From: Pseudoxanthomonas sp. SE1
GTDB lineage: Bacteria; Pseudomonadota; Gammaproteobacteria; Xanthomonadales; Xanthomonadaceae
Direction: 5' to 3'
NCBI RefSeq assembly: GCF_029542205.1
Contig: NZ_CP113783.1
Coordinates: 3,215,001-3,279,000, forward strand
Length of the DNA stretch: 64,000 nucleotides
Part shown: positions 42,183 through 51,083 of the stretch, piece after piece
How the letters are laid out: every line of letters begins with the position of its first letter
How positions within the stretch are numbered: the first letter of the stretch is position 1
Translations under genes and position numbers: made by a program
Notes under the pieces: model-generated
The model's database searches: none
Seen by the model: only the letters and a program-made list of their open reading frames with translations
Told to the model about the DNA's origin: nothing

Positions 42183-44228
42183 TCAGAAGCGGGCATCGGC
42201 GAACCAGTCATCGCCGCCGCCACCGGCTGCGGCCACCGGCTCCGGGGAGGCCTCCACTCCGAAAAAGCCCTGTACGTCCTGCACGCGCTGGGTACGCCGG
42301 AACGGCGGCAGCGAATCGAGGAACACGCGCCCGTAAGGCTTGCCGGTCAAGCGCGGATCGCACAGCACCAGCACGCCGCGGTCGGTCTCGCTGCGGATCA
42401 ATCGGCCGACCGCCTGCTTCAGCGCGATCACCGCCTGCGGCAGTTGTTCATCGCGGAAAGGATTGCCGCCGGCGCGACGCACGGCCTCGAGCCTTGCTTC
42501 GAAGACCGGGTCGTCCGGCGCGGCGAATGGCAGCTTGTCCACCACCACCACGCTCAGAGCATCGCCGACCACATCGATGCCTTCGCGGAAACTCGCTGCG
42601 CCCAGCAGCACGCCATTGCCGGACTCGCGGAACCGCTGCAGCAGCGTGCCGCGCGGCGCTTCGCCCTGCACGAACAATGGCCACGGTCCGCCACGCAGCG
42701 CCTCCGCCGCCTCGCGCAGGGCGCGATGCGAGGCGAACAGCAGGAACGCGCGCCCCTGCGATGCCTCCAGCACGGGCCGCAGCGTCGCGATCAGCCCCTG
42801 GCCATAGCCCGGCGCATTCGGATCGGGCAATCCGGTGGGCAGATAGCACAACGCCTGCTGCGGCCAATCGAAGGGACTGGGCTGCAGCAAGGTGGGCGGA
42901 TCATCCAGGCCCAGGCGCACGGCGAGATGGTCGAAGCGCCCGCCCACCGCAAGCGTGGCCGAGGTGAATACCCACGCGGCGCGCGATTGCTCGCGGTGCT
43001 GCCGCAGCGGACCGGAGACATCCAGCGGCGTGCGCTGGCAGCGGAAGGCTCGCGGCGTCAGTTCGTACCACAGCACATCGCTGGCGTCGTCGGCCTTGGC
43101 AGCATCGTCGTCGAACGCACCCGCGCCGGACGGCGCCTCGTACCAGCGCGACAGCCGCGTGCCGAACTCCTTCGCCCGCGCCGCGCACGCTTCCAGTCCG
43201 AGCGATGCGGGCGCCAGAGGCGCGAGGGCCGCGGACAGGTCGCCGAGCGCGCCGGCAAGCGCATCGAAGCCTGTCGCCACCTCAGGTTTCGCCAGCAAGC
43301 GCTCGCGCGTGCCGCGTGCCGGCAGCCCTTCCATTGCCGCGCGCAATTCACGCAAGGACTGCTCCAGCGCACGCACCGGCGGCTGCAGGGCCGACAGGGC
43401 GCCGGCCGCGTCCTTCGATTCGGCCAGGCAATCGCGCGCCAGTTCCTGCAGGGGACGCATACCGAAGCCTTCGCCAAAGAAATTGGCGGCGAGTTCGGGC
43501 AACTGGTGCGCCTCATCGATGACGAAGGCCTGCGCACCCGGCAGGATTTCGCCGAAGCCTTCCTGCTTCAGCGCGAGGTCGGCAAGCAGCAGATGGTGGT
43601 TGACGACCACGATGTCGGCGGCCTGCGCGCGCTGCCGCGCCTGCACCACGAAGCAGTCGTCCCAGAACGGGCATTCGGTGCCCAGGCAGTTGTCGATGGT
43701 CGAGGTGACCAGCGGCAGCAACGGGGAATCGTCCGGCAGCGCGGCCAGTTCGGCCATGTCGCCGAACTTGGTGCGCCCGCCCCACGCGACGATGCGCTGG
43801 AACTGGTCCACCTGCTCACGGCTGGTGAAGGTGGTGCGCAATGCCTGCGGATCGCCCCTGGCCTGGTTCAGACGGTAGCGACACAGGTAGTTGCTGCGTC
43901 CCTTCAGCAGCGCCGACTTCAGCCCGGCCACGCCGAGCGCGTCGCGCACGCGCGGCAGGTCGCGGTGGTACAGCTGGTCCTGCAATGCGCGCGTGCCGGT
44001 GGAGACGATGGTCTTCAGCCCGGACAACAGCGCCGGGACGAGATAGGCGAAGGTCTTTCCGGTGCCGGTACCGGCTTCGGCCAGCAGCACGTCGCGCGCA
44101 TCGAAGGCATCGGCGATCGCCGCCGTCAGTCGCTGCTGGGCGTCGCGGGGCGTGAAGGCATCGAGTCGTTCCGCCAGTGCGCCCCCCTCGCTGAGGGCGT
44201 CGCGGCTGGCCTGGGCTAGCTGGGACAT
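42183..44228 (-). CDS. yoaA: Iron-sulfur DinG-family DNA helicase YoaA
   Basis: The 681-residue XPD/DinG-type superfamily-2 helicase has Walker A LLAEAGTGTGKTFAYLVPAL near residue 50 and four candidate Fe-S cysteines, one in NYLCRYRL and three in DNCLGTECPFWDDCF. The DEAH-type box is FVIDEAHQLPELA and motif VI is AVGRLIRSETDRGVLVL. YoaA-type helicases act in DNA repair with the chi subunit of DNA polymerase III in E. coli. Length and Cys spacing fit YoaA better than the longer DinG. It is encoded upstream of tsaB. Confidence 0.92.
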   Translation of the reverse strand: MSQLAQASRDALSEGGALAERLDAFTPRDAQQRLTAAIADAFDARDVLLAEAGTGTGKTFAYLVPALLSGLKTIVSTGTRALQDQLYHRDLPRVRDALGVAGLKSALLKGRSNYLCRYRLNQARGDPQALRTTFTSREQVDQFQRIVAWGGRTKFGDMAELAALPDDSPLLPLVTSTIDNCLGTECPFWDDCFVVQARQRAQAADIVVVNHHLLLADLALKQEGFGEILPGAQAFVIDEAHQLPELAANFFGEGFGMRPLQELARDCLAESKDAAGALSALQPPVRALEQSLRELRAAMEGLPARGTRERLLAKPEVATGFDALAGALGDLSAALAPLAPASLGLEACAARAKEFGTRLSRWYEAPSGAGAFDDDAAKADDASDVLWYELTPRAFRCQRTPLDVSGPLRQHREQSRAAWVFTSATLAVGGRFDHLAVRLGLDDPPTLLQPSPFDWPQQALCYLPTGLPDPNAPGYGQGLIATLRPVLEASQGRAFLLFASHRALREAAEALRGGPWPLFVQGEAPRGTLLQRFRESGNGVLLGAASFREGIDVVGDALSVVVVDKLPFAAPDDPVFEARLEAVRRAGGNPFRDEQLPQAVIALKQAVGRLIRSETDRGVLVLCDPRLTGKPYGRVFLDSLPPFRRTQRVQDVQGFFGVEASPEPVAAAGGGGDDWFADARF

Positions 44229-44289
44229 CGTGGAAACGGAAAGCGGCGTGCGGCGGCAAGGGTACCGCGTCGCGGCGGACGCGGCGCCC

Positions 44290-44871
44290 TCACATGCGCT
44301 CGATCACCGGCACGGTGCATGCATCGCGCCGGGTTTCGGCATCGGTGACCGCTGCCTGGGTGGTCGCCGCGCGCGCCGCATGCTGCGCGGCGTCTTCGGG
44401 CGTATGGCGGGCGGGCAGCGAAGGCTGCACCGCGAGTTCATGTTGGCGGACCTGGCGCACGGTTTCCCAGTGCTGGCGGCACAGGGGCCCCACCTGGGAA
44501 CCCAACTGGAAGGCACGTTGCGCCAGCGTGTCGGCCCGCGCGAAGTCGCCCTGCAGCAGGGCGACTTCGGCGCGCTCCTGCAACACGGCGGGATCTTCGG
44601 GCACAAGCAGCAACGCCTGGTTCAGCGCCTCGGCCGCCGCGGCGACATTGCCCGCCGCGCGCGCATGCTGTGCCTGTTCGCGCAGGTCCTCGACCTGCGG
44701 ATCGCGCAGCGGCTGTACAGCGAGTTCGCGATCATCATCGCCCGCCGCCGCATGGATGGCGGCGACGCGCTGCCCGGGCGTCACCGGGTCGCGGGCGACC
44801 GGGGTTTCCGGCACGGGTGCGGACACGCAACCGGCCAGCAACATCAGGAACAGGAGGAATACGTACTTCAT
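44290..44871 (-). CDS. TPR-containing lipoprotein, candidate PBP1b activator (LpoP-like)
   Basis: The 193-residue protein has a lipoprotein signal (KYVFLLFLMLLAGC, Cys near residue 15). TPR-like helices follow at about 65-125 (LREQAQHARAAGNVAAAAEA, then VLQERAEVALLQGDFARADT), with a C-terminal region containing two further cysteines. It begins just beyond the mrcB stop. In Pseudomonas the outer-membrane TPR lipoprotein LpoP activates PBP1b and is encoded next to it, so the same role is likely, but sequence identity was not tested. I chose ATG 44871; a GTG two codons earlier overlaps the mrcB stop. Confidence 0.8.
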   Translation of the reverse strand: MKYVFLLFLMLLAGCVSAPVPETPVARDPVTPGQRVAAIHAAAGDDDRELAVQPLRDPQVEDLREQAQHARAAGNVAAAAEALNQALLLVPEDPAVLQERAEVALLQGDFARADTLAQRAFQLGSQVGPLCRQHWETVRQVRQHELAVQPSLPARHTPEDAAQHAARAATTQAAVTDAETRRDACTVPVIERM

Positions 44872-44873
44872 GA

Positions 44874-47285
44874 TCACGGCTGCTGCGGGGGAGTCTCTTC
44901 GGGTGGCGGCGCGGCTTCTTCCTTACGGTCCAGGCCGAACCAGCTGCGCCATCCGCCGCCTTCCTGCTCTTCGCCCTCGATCAGTGGCTGCTCGACCACG
45001 CACGCGGCATAGGGGGGCGCGAAGCCCGACACGAACGGCAACTGGCGCGCACCGGGGCATCCCGGATCGGTGCTGTTGGAGGCGACCACCCACTGCCAGT
45101 CCAGGCCCTTGTCCGACACCTTCAGCGGTGCCGTCGGCAGGCGCGCGAACAGGCCGGACCACACGCGCATCGCGCCCGTGCCCCCGTACAGGCCGGTCTG
45201 TTCGTTCTTGTCGTTGCCCATCCACACCACGGCCAGGTGATCGCCGGTGTAGCCGGCGTACCAGCTGTCGCGACCATCGTTGCTGGTACCTGTCTTGCCG
45301 GCCGACTGCAGGCGGCCCAGGCCATCGCCGACCAGTTGTCGGCCGGTGCCACTGGACACTACCTGCTGCAGGGCAACGGTGATGAGGTTGGCGGCGATGG
45401 AATCGCCCTCCTGCGCCGGGGCCGGTGTCTTGTCGTAGCGCTTGAGCAGCTTGCCATCCGGGTCGAGCACGCCGCGCACGGCGTGCAGCGGCTGGATTTC
45501 GCCACCGGACGCGAGGAACTGGTACAGCTGCGCCATCGCGTACGGACTCTGGTCGGTCGCACCGAGGATCAAGGCGGGATTCGGCTCGGCTTCGATGCCG
45601 GCCAGCACGCGGATCAGCTGCGCCAGGCGGTCCGGTTCCACCTTCATGCCCACCCGCACCGTGGCCTGGTTGTACGAACGCGCCAGTGCGTCGACCAGGC
45701 GCACGGTGCCGTGGCTGCGACGGTCGGCGTTGGCCGGCGTCCAGCGCCGGTTCTTGCCCAGTTGCACGGTCACCGGCGAATCATCGACCCACGAGGCCAG
45801 CGAATACTGGTCCGGCTGCGCCAGCGCGAGCAGATAGACGAAGGGCTTGAGCAGTGAGCCGACCGGCCGCTGCGCTTCCACCGCACGATTGAAGCCCACC
45901 TCCGACACGTTGCGGCTGCCCACAACGGCCAGTACATCGCCGTCGTGCACGTCGGTCACCACCATGCCGGCCTGCAGCGGCGGGCGGCGCTTGTTCTCCA
46001 GCGCCTTGATCGTGCGCGTCACCGACGCTTCCGCGTAGGCCTGTGCCGACGGCGACATGCCGGTCAGCACGCTGAGGCCCGCCCCCTGCAACGCGCTCTC
46101 CGGGTAGTCGCGCGCCAACTGGCGGCGCACAAGGTCCACATAGGCCGGAAAGCGGTTCGCAGCGGCCATGTCCGGCGTCTTCGTCACCCCGAGCGGCGCG
46201 GCGAGCGCGCGCTTGTATTCGGCGTCGTCGACTAGCCCGGTCTCATGGAGCTTCAGCAGCGCGTAGTCGCGGCGTTCCTTGGCGCGGTCCGGATTGCGTC
46301 GCGGGTCGTAGTGCGAGGGCCCCTTCACCATGCCGATCAGCAGCGCGACCTGTTCGGTGGTCAGGCTGTCCAGATCGCGACCGAACCAGAATTCCGACCC
46401 TGCTGCCACGCCATGGATCGCCTGGCTGCCGCGTTGGCCCAGATACACCTGGTTGAAATACGCTTCCAGGATGGTGCGCTTGTCGTAGCGGGCTTCCAGG
46501 ATCAGCGCATACAGGATCTCGTTGAACTTGCGCGTCGGCGTCTGTTCCTTGCCGATGCCCAGCAAGCCGCTGCGGGCCAGCTGCTGGGTCAACGTGCTGG
46601 CACCCTGGCGCGTGTCGCCGCCCGAGCGCACCAGCAACCATGCCGCGCGTACCATGCCCGACAGGTCGACGCCGTGGTGATCCTTGAAGTCACGGTCCTC
46701 TACCGCCTGCAGGCCGGTCACCAGCAGTTCCGGCACTTCCTCCAGCCGCACCAGCCGGCGCTCTTCCTGCTTCTGCCCGTACAGCGTGGCGATGCGCGCC
46801 GGATCCAGCCGCGCCACCTTCAGGTTCTGCTTGCGTACGACGTCGCGGACCGTCGCCACCCGGCCACTGGACAGGCTCACCTGGATACGCCGGGGCGCCA
46901 CGCGGCCGTCCACGTCGATGTAGCCGCGACTGGAAATGGTGAAGCGCCCGCCTTCGCGCATGTACGTGCCCGGACGCTCGCCCGCGCCGTCGTCGCGGTA
47001 CGATGCCGCATCCAGCTCGGTCTTCAGGGTCTGCGCATCCATCGCCAGCCCTGGCGCGACCTGCAGCGGACGCGCATAGACGCGGGTAGGGATCTGCCAG
47101 CGCAGCTCGCCGAAGCGTTCGGTGACCTGGTGGTTCAGATACAGCGTGTACGGGATCAGGAATCCCAGGCCCAGGCCCACCGCGGCAAGACCCCAGGTCA
47201 GCAGGCGCTGACGCCAGCCGGGCCCATCGCCGTCATCGATGTCGTCTTCGTCCAGCGCTTCGTCGTCGTAGTCGTTGCGGGCCAC
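44874..47285 (-). CDS. mrcB: Bifunctional penicillin-binding protein 1B (MrcB)
   Basis: PBP1b polymerises lipid II and cross-links peptidoglycan. The 803-residue class A PBP has an acidic cytoplasmic tail, one transmembrane helix at about 28-50 and a UB2H-like domain at about 60-150. The GT51 domain has its catalytic Glu in VEDRDFKDHHGVDLSG near 197, with STLTQQLARSGLL, and ARYDKRTILEAYFNQVYLGQ. The transpeptidase domain has SLLK (context RPVGSLLKPFVYL, near 473), SYN near 539 and KTGTS near 661. A short acidic, Pro-rich C-terminus ends the chain. The downstream TPR lipoprotein probably acts with it. Confidence 0.96.
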   Translation of the reverse strand: MARNDYDDEALDEDDIDDGDGPGWRQRLLTWGLAAVGLGLGFLIPYTLYLNHQVTERFGELRWQIPTRVYARPLQVAPGLAMDAQTLKTELDAASYRDDGAGERPGTYMREGGRFTISSRGYIDVDGRVAPRRIQVSLSSGRVATVRDVVRKQNLKVARLDPARIATLYGQKQEERRLVRLEEVPELLVTGLQAVEDRDFKDHHGVDLSGMVRAAWLLVRSGGDTRQGASTLTQQLARSGLLGIGKEQTPTRKFNEILYALILEARYDKRTILEAYFNQVYLGQRGSQAIHGVAAGSEFWFGRDLDSLTTEQVALLIGMVKGPSHYDPRRNPDRAKERRDYALLKLHETGLVDDAEYKRALAAPLGVTKTPDMAAANRFPAYVDLVRRQLARDYPESALQGAGLSVLTGMSPSAQAYAEASVTRTIKALENKRRPPLQAGMVVTDVHDGDVLAVVGSRNVSEVGFNRAVEAQRPVGSLLKPFVYLLALAQPDQYSLASWVDDSPVTVQLGKNRRWTPANADRRSHGTVRLVDALARSYNQATVRVGMKVEPDRLAQLIRVLAGIEAEPNPALILGATDQSPYAMAQLYQFLASGGEIQPLHAVRGVLDPDGKLLKRYDKTPAPAQEGDSIAANLITVALQQVVSSGTGRQLVGDGLGRLQSAGKTGTSNDGRDSWYAGYTGDHLAVVWMGNDKNEQTGLYGGTGAMRVWSGLFARLPTAPLKVSDKGLDWQWVVASNSTDPGCPGARQLPFVSGFAPPYAACVVEQPLIEGEEQEGGGWRSWFGLDRKEEAAPPPEETPPQQP

Positions 47286-47380
47286 AGGGGATGCGACAAT
47301 GGGAATTCGGGCGAGTCTAGCGCAGCCGCCGAGGGTGCGCCCGGCCCGTTTTCCCTTCGCTCAGCTGGAGTTGCAACGGA

Positions 47381-49477
47381 ATGTCGATGTCGTGGGCCGA
47401 CGTGCGCTTCATGCTGGAACGCGCGCGCGGCCTGGTCCGTCGAGGGTTGGCCAGCCTGCGCACGCGGGGCCTCGGCCCCACCTGGGCACGCGTGCGGCGA
47501 CAGTTCGCGCGCCGCGCACCGCCCCCGTCCGCGCCTCTCTATTTCCCCTCCACGGCGCCATTCTCCCCGTTCACCGTGCCCGCGAGCGATGCGCCGCGCG
47601 CCAGCATCGTGATCCCGGTCTACAACCAGGCGGCCTACACGCTCACTTGCCTGCGTGCCCTGGCCGAGCATCCGCCGACCGCCGCATGCGAGGTCATCGT
47701 GGTCGATGATGGGTCGACCGACGAAACCGTCGACTGGATGCCGCGTATCCGCGGACTGCGTTACCACCGCCGCGCGACCAACGGCGGCTTCATCGCAGCC
47801 TGCAACGACGGCGCATCGCTGGCCAGCGGCGACTATCTGGTATTCCTCAACAACGACACCGTGCCGCAACCCGGCTGGCTCGATGCGTTGCTCGCGACGT
47901 TCGATGCCGACCCGGATGCGGGCCTGGCCGGAGCGCAATTGGTATACCCGGATGGCCGCCTGCAGGAAGCAGGCGGCGTGGTGTTCGACGACGGATCCGC
48001 GTGGAACTACGGTCGCTTCGACTCGCCCGACGACCCCCGCTATGCCAGCGTGCGCGACGTGGACTATTGCTCCGGCGCAGCGATCGCGGTGCCCTCCAGA
48101 TTGTTCGCGGAAGCGGGCGGATTCGACACACGTTACGCGCCGGCGTACTACGAGGACACCGACCTCGCCTTCGCCTTGCGCGCGCTGGGCCATCGCGTGC
48201 TGTACCAACCGGCGTCGCGCGTGGTGCACCTGGAAGGCGTCACCTCCGGCACCGACACCGGCAGCGGCACCAAGGCTTATCAGGTCCGCAACCGCGGTGT
48301 GTTCGCCGCGAAATGGAAGGACACACTGGCGCACCAGCCACCGGCGGGCGGCATCCCGACGGCCGGCTCGGTGGTGCGCCCGCGACGCCAGGTGCTGATC
48401 ATCGATGCGGAAACGCCGCGCCCGCAGCACGATTCCGCCTCGCTGCGCCTCGTCAACCTGATGCGGCTGCTGGTCGACGACGGCGCCCATGTCGTGTTCC
48501 TGCCGGCCGATCTGCGCCATGTGGACGGCGACACCGCGCGCCTGCGGCAACACGGTGTAGAAGCGTGGCATGCTCCCTTCGCGACACGCCCGTCCGCCTG
48601 GCTGCGCGAACACGGTCACCGCTTCGACGTGGTGATGTTGTCGCGTCATTACGTGGCGGCGGAGTTCCTGCCCCTCGTCCGACGATTCGCGCCGCAGGCG
48701 CGCGTGGTATTCGACACGGTCGATCTGCATTTCCTGCGCGAGATGCGTGGCGCGGAACTCGCCGGTGATGCCACGCTGCGTCACGCTGCACAAAGGACGC
48801 GCGAACGTGAGCTGTCGGTGATCCGCGCCGCGGACACCACGCTCGTGGTAAGCCCGGCCGAACGCGACATGCTGTCGACGGCGCTGCCCGGTACCGACGT
48901 CGAAGTCCTGGCGAACCTGCACGAAGTGGCGCATACCGGGTTGCCCTTCGAGCAGCGGCGCGATCTGGTCTTCGTGGGTGGCTTCCGCCATCCGCCCAAC
49001 GTCGATGCCGTGTTGTGGTTCGGCCACGAGATATTCCCCCTTATCCATGCGCGGCAGCCGGACATCCGCTTCCACTGCATCGGCGCGTCGCCGCCGGCCG
49101 AGGTGCTGGCATTGCAGTCGCAACCCGGCGTCGTGATCCACGGACACGTGGTGGACCTGGCGCCGTACATGGACGGTGCACGCATCGCGGTGGCACCCCT
49201 GCGTTTCGGTGCGGGCGTCAAGGGCAAGGTGAACCTGAGCATGGCGCACGGCCAACCGGTGGTGGCCACGACCTGCGCTGTCGAAGGCATGCATCTGACC
49301 GGCGGGCACGACGTGCTGGTCGCTGACGATGCCGTGGGATTCGCCGACGCCGTCCTCACGCTGTATCGCGACGAAGCGCTGTGGGAACGACTGGCAGCCC
49401 ATGGCCGCGCGAACATCGAGCGGTATTTCTCGATGGAAGCGGCACACGGCACCGTGCAGCGTGTTTTCCGCCGTTAG
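47381..49477 (+). CDS. Two-domain glycosyltransferase (GT2-GT4 fusion)
   Basis: The 698-residue protein joins two glycosyltransferase domains. Residues about 70-330 are GT-A/GT2-like: ASIVIPVYNQAAYTLTCLRA, VIVVDDGSTDET near 108, the DXD-equivalent VFLNNDTVPQPGW near 156, and YYEDTDLAFALRALGHRV near 257. Residues about 335-698 are GT-B/GT4-like: VLIIDAETPRPQHDSASLRL, LVFVGGFRHPPNVDAVLWFG near 530, and PLRFGAGVKGKVNLSMAHGQ near 605. An N-terminal basic segment lacks a transmembrane helix. Such fusions build surface polysaccharide; substrate and linkage are unknown. It is divergent from mrcB and overlaps the stop of the next gene on the opposite strand. Confidence 0.9.
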   Translation: MSMSWADVRFMLERARGLVRRGLASLRTRGLGPTWARVRRQFARRAPPPSAPLYFPSTAPFSPFTVPASDAPRASIVIPVYNQAAYTLTCLRALAEHPPTAACEVIVVDDGSTDETVDWMPRIRGLRYHRRATNGGFIAACNDGASLASGDYLVFLNNDTVPQPGWLDALLATFDADPDAGLAGAQLVYPDGRLQEAGGVVFDDGSAWNYGRFDSPDDPRYASVRDVDYCSGAAIAVPSRLFAEAGGFDTRYAPAYYEDTDLAFALRALGHRVLYQPASRVVHLEGVTSGTDTGSGTKAYQVRNRGVFAAKWKDTLAHQPPAGGIPTAGSVVRPRRQVLIIDAETPRPQHDSASLRLVNLMRLLVDDGAHVVFLPADLRHVDGDTARLRQHGVEAWHAPFATRPSAWLREHGHRFDVVMLSRHYVAAEFLPLVRRFAPQARVVFDTVDLHFLREMRGAELAGDATLRHAAQRTRERELSVIRAADTTLVVSPAERDMLSTALPGTDVEVLANLHEVAHTGLPFEQRRDLVFVGGFRHPPNVDAVLWFGHEIFPLIHARQPDIRFHCIGASPPAEVLALQSQPGVVIHGHVVDLAPYMDGARIAVAPLRFGAGVKGKVNLSMAHGQPVVATTCAVEGMHLTGGHDVLVADDAVGFADAVLTLYRDEALWERLAAHGRANIERYFSMEAAHGTVQRVFRR

Positions 49478-51066
49478 CGTGCCGGCGCGGCCTGCGCCAC
49501 CTTGACGCGCGCCTCGAAGCCATCAAGCCCTGGTGAGCTGCCATCGAGCTTGCGCGCCTCCTCCAGCGCCTGCGTCGCGAACGCAACGTCGCCCGCGCCC
49601 AGTCGTTCCGCGCCCACCGCGATCCATTTTTCCGCCAGCCGTCGGCGTACATCGGCCAACGCAGGATCGCGGGGCTCCAGGGTCTGCCATGCCTGCTGGC
49701 AGGCTTGCGCGCGACGGATGCGGTTGGCGCGCAATTCGTCTTCGTAGCAATCGCGGACTGCTGGCAGCAGCCGGGCCGCCGCCTGCCTGACTGCAGGATG
49801 GTCAGGCGACAACGCTTGTGCCGCGCGCAGCGTGTCGTAGGCGCTTTCCCCGGGAGGAGTCAGCCATTGCCCTTTCGTCCCGGCCTGTTCCATGGCAGCG
49901 AGCAAGGCACGCACGCGCTGTTCGCGCTCGCCCGCCGGCATCCTGGATTCCCTGCCTTGCCGCTGGTGCGACGCGCGCGCGCGCGTCATGGCCTGTTCGG
50001 CCTGTGCCACGCGCGCGGACTGCGGCGCCAGCATGCGCGCCAGACCGAGATAGTGCTCTGCCGGCCCGAAGCGGAAATCGGCCGCCTGCCTTTCCGCTTG
50101 CCGGGCGTATCCGATGCCCACCTGTTCCAGCCCCTGGCGCGCAGCGGCATCTTCCGGCGCTGCGGCCAGTACCGTCTCGTATGCCGAGCGCGCGGACTCC
50201 AGGCGTCCCCGGGCCAGATCCCGTGCACCGGCGCGTCGCCGCGCGTCCAGCGCATTCGTCAACGCGGCTTCCGCCTGGGGCAGGTCGACATGGCCGGCGT
50301 CGAATACGCGCGCTGCCGCGATCCGTGCCGCGGCTTCGGCGAGTTCATGGCGCTGGAGATGCCCGCTCGCTTCCTGGAGAAGATCGGACAACGCATCCTC
50401 CCTACCCTCCAGCGCCTCGATGCGTGTGGGCTGCAGGGCGAGCACGCGCTGGTAGAGCGGAAGCGCGGCATCGTCACTGCCCCACAGCCGATGCGCGGCA
50501 TGCGCCTGCGAGGCCGCCTGGAGCACGCCGTCAATGCCGGCGTGTTCGGCCTCGCGCGCGCGCAACCGTGCCGCGAGCGCGTCGGCCTGCGGTCGCGGCA
50601 CCTGCAGTTCACGCGCCAGCAGAAGATGCGCGCGGGCCTCGTCGAAGCGGTTCTGTTGCAGCGCCTGATCCGCTGCGCGCAAGGCGGCCTGGGCAACGCG
50701 CCCAAGGCCCTTCGCGGCCTCGTTGCGATCCGCATCGAGCGCCTGGGCCGCTTCGTAGAGCTGGCGCGCGCCCGTGCCATCGGCGGCATCCAGGCGACCC
50801 TCGCGCAATGCATGATCCGCCTGGCCAAGCAGCGCCTGCACGCGCGTCTCAGGCCACAGCACGTCCGCCAGCGGACGGCGCAGCATCACCACCAGCGCGA
50901 TCAGGACAACGGTCAATGCCGCTGCCCAGCGCCAATGCCGTCGGTCACGCCATGCGGGGACCGTCGCACGACGGGTTGGCACCTCCGTCGCCGCCGTGCG
51001 CGTCCAATCGATGCGCGGCTCGATGCGACGGCCCCGTCCGGCGTCATGGTGGTCTTCGCGGGTCAC
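49474..51066 (-). CDS. TPR-like / helical-repeat membrane protein of unknown function
   Basis: The 530-residue product, from a GTG start at 51066 just after the relA stop, has a basic cytoplasmic N-terminus of about 45 residues and one transmembrane helix (WAAALTVVLIALVVMLRRPL). An Ala/Arg/Leu-rich helical repeat region of about 460 residues follows. Recurrent 30-40-residue units of the form A-x-x-x-L-x-x-x-R-x-x-x-A-x-x-x-x-A-P suggest tetratricopeptide-type repeats. A CYEDELRANRIRRAQACQ segment holds two cysteines. The frame is open far upstream over relA, but only the region after 51066 is protein-like. The gene probably shares the relA transcript. Confidence 0.75.
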   Translation of the reverse strand: MTREDHHDAGRGRRIEPRIDWTRTAATEVPTRRATVPAWRDRRHWRWAAALTVVLIALVVMLRRPLADVLWPETRVQALLGQADHALREGRLDAADGTGARQLYEAAQALDADRNEAAKGLGRVAQAALRAADQALQQNRFDEARAHLLLARELQVPRPQADALAARLRAREAEHAGIDGVLQAASQAHAAHRLWGSDDAALPLYQRVLALQPTRIEALEGREDALSDLLQEASGHLQRHELAEAAARIAAARVFDAGHVDLPQAEAALTNALDARRRAGARDLARGRLESARSAYETVLAAAPEDAAARQGLEQVGIGYARQAERQAADFRFGPAEHYLGLARMLAPQSARVAQAEQAMTRARASHQRQGRESRMPAGEREQRVRALLAAMEQAGTKGQWLTPPGESAYDTLRAAQALSPDHPAVRQAAARLLPAVRDCYEDELRANRIRRAQACQQAWQTLEPRDPALADVRRRLAEKWIAVGAERLGAGDVAFATQALEEARKLDGSSPGLDGFEARVKVAQAAPAR

Positions 51067-51083
51067 GCCCGCAGCATAACGGC

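Noticed and set aside
42444..44219. 591-codon plus-strand frame opposite yoaA
   Set aside because: The minus strand carries the helicase motifs and Fe-S cysteines. The plus product has no domain.
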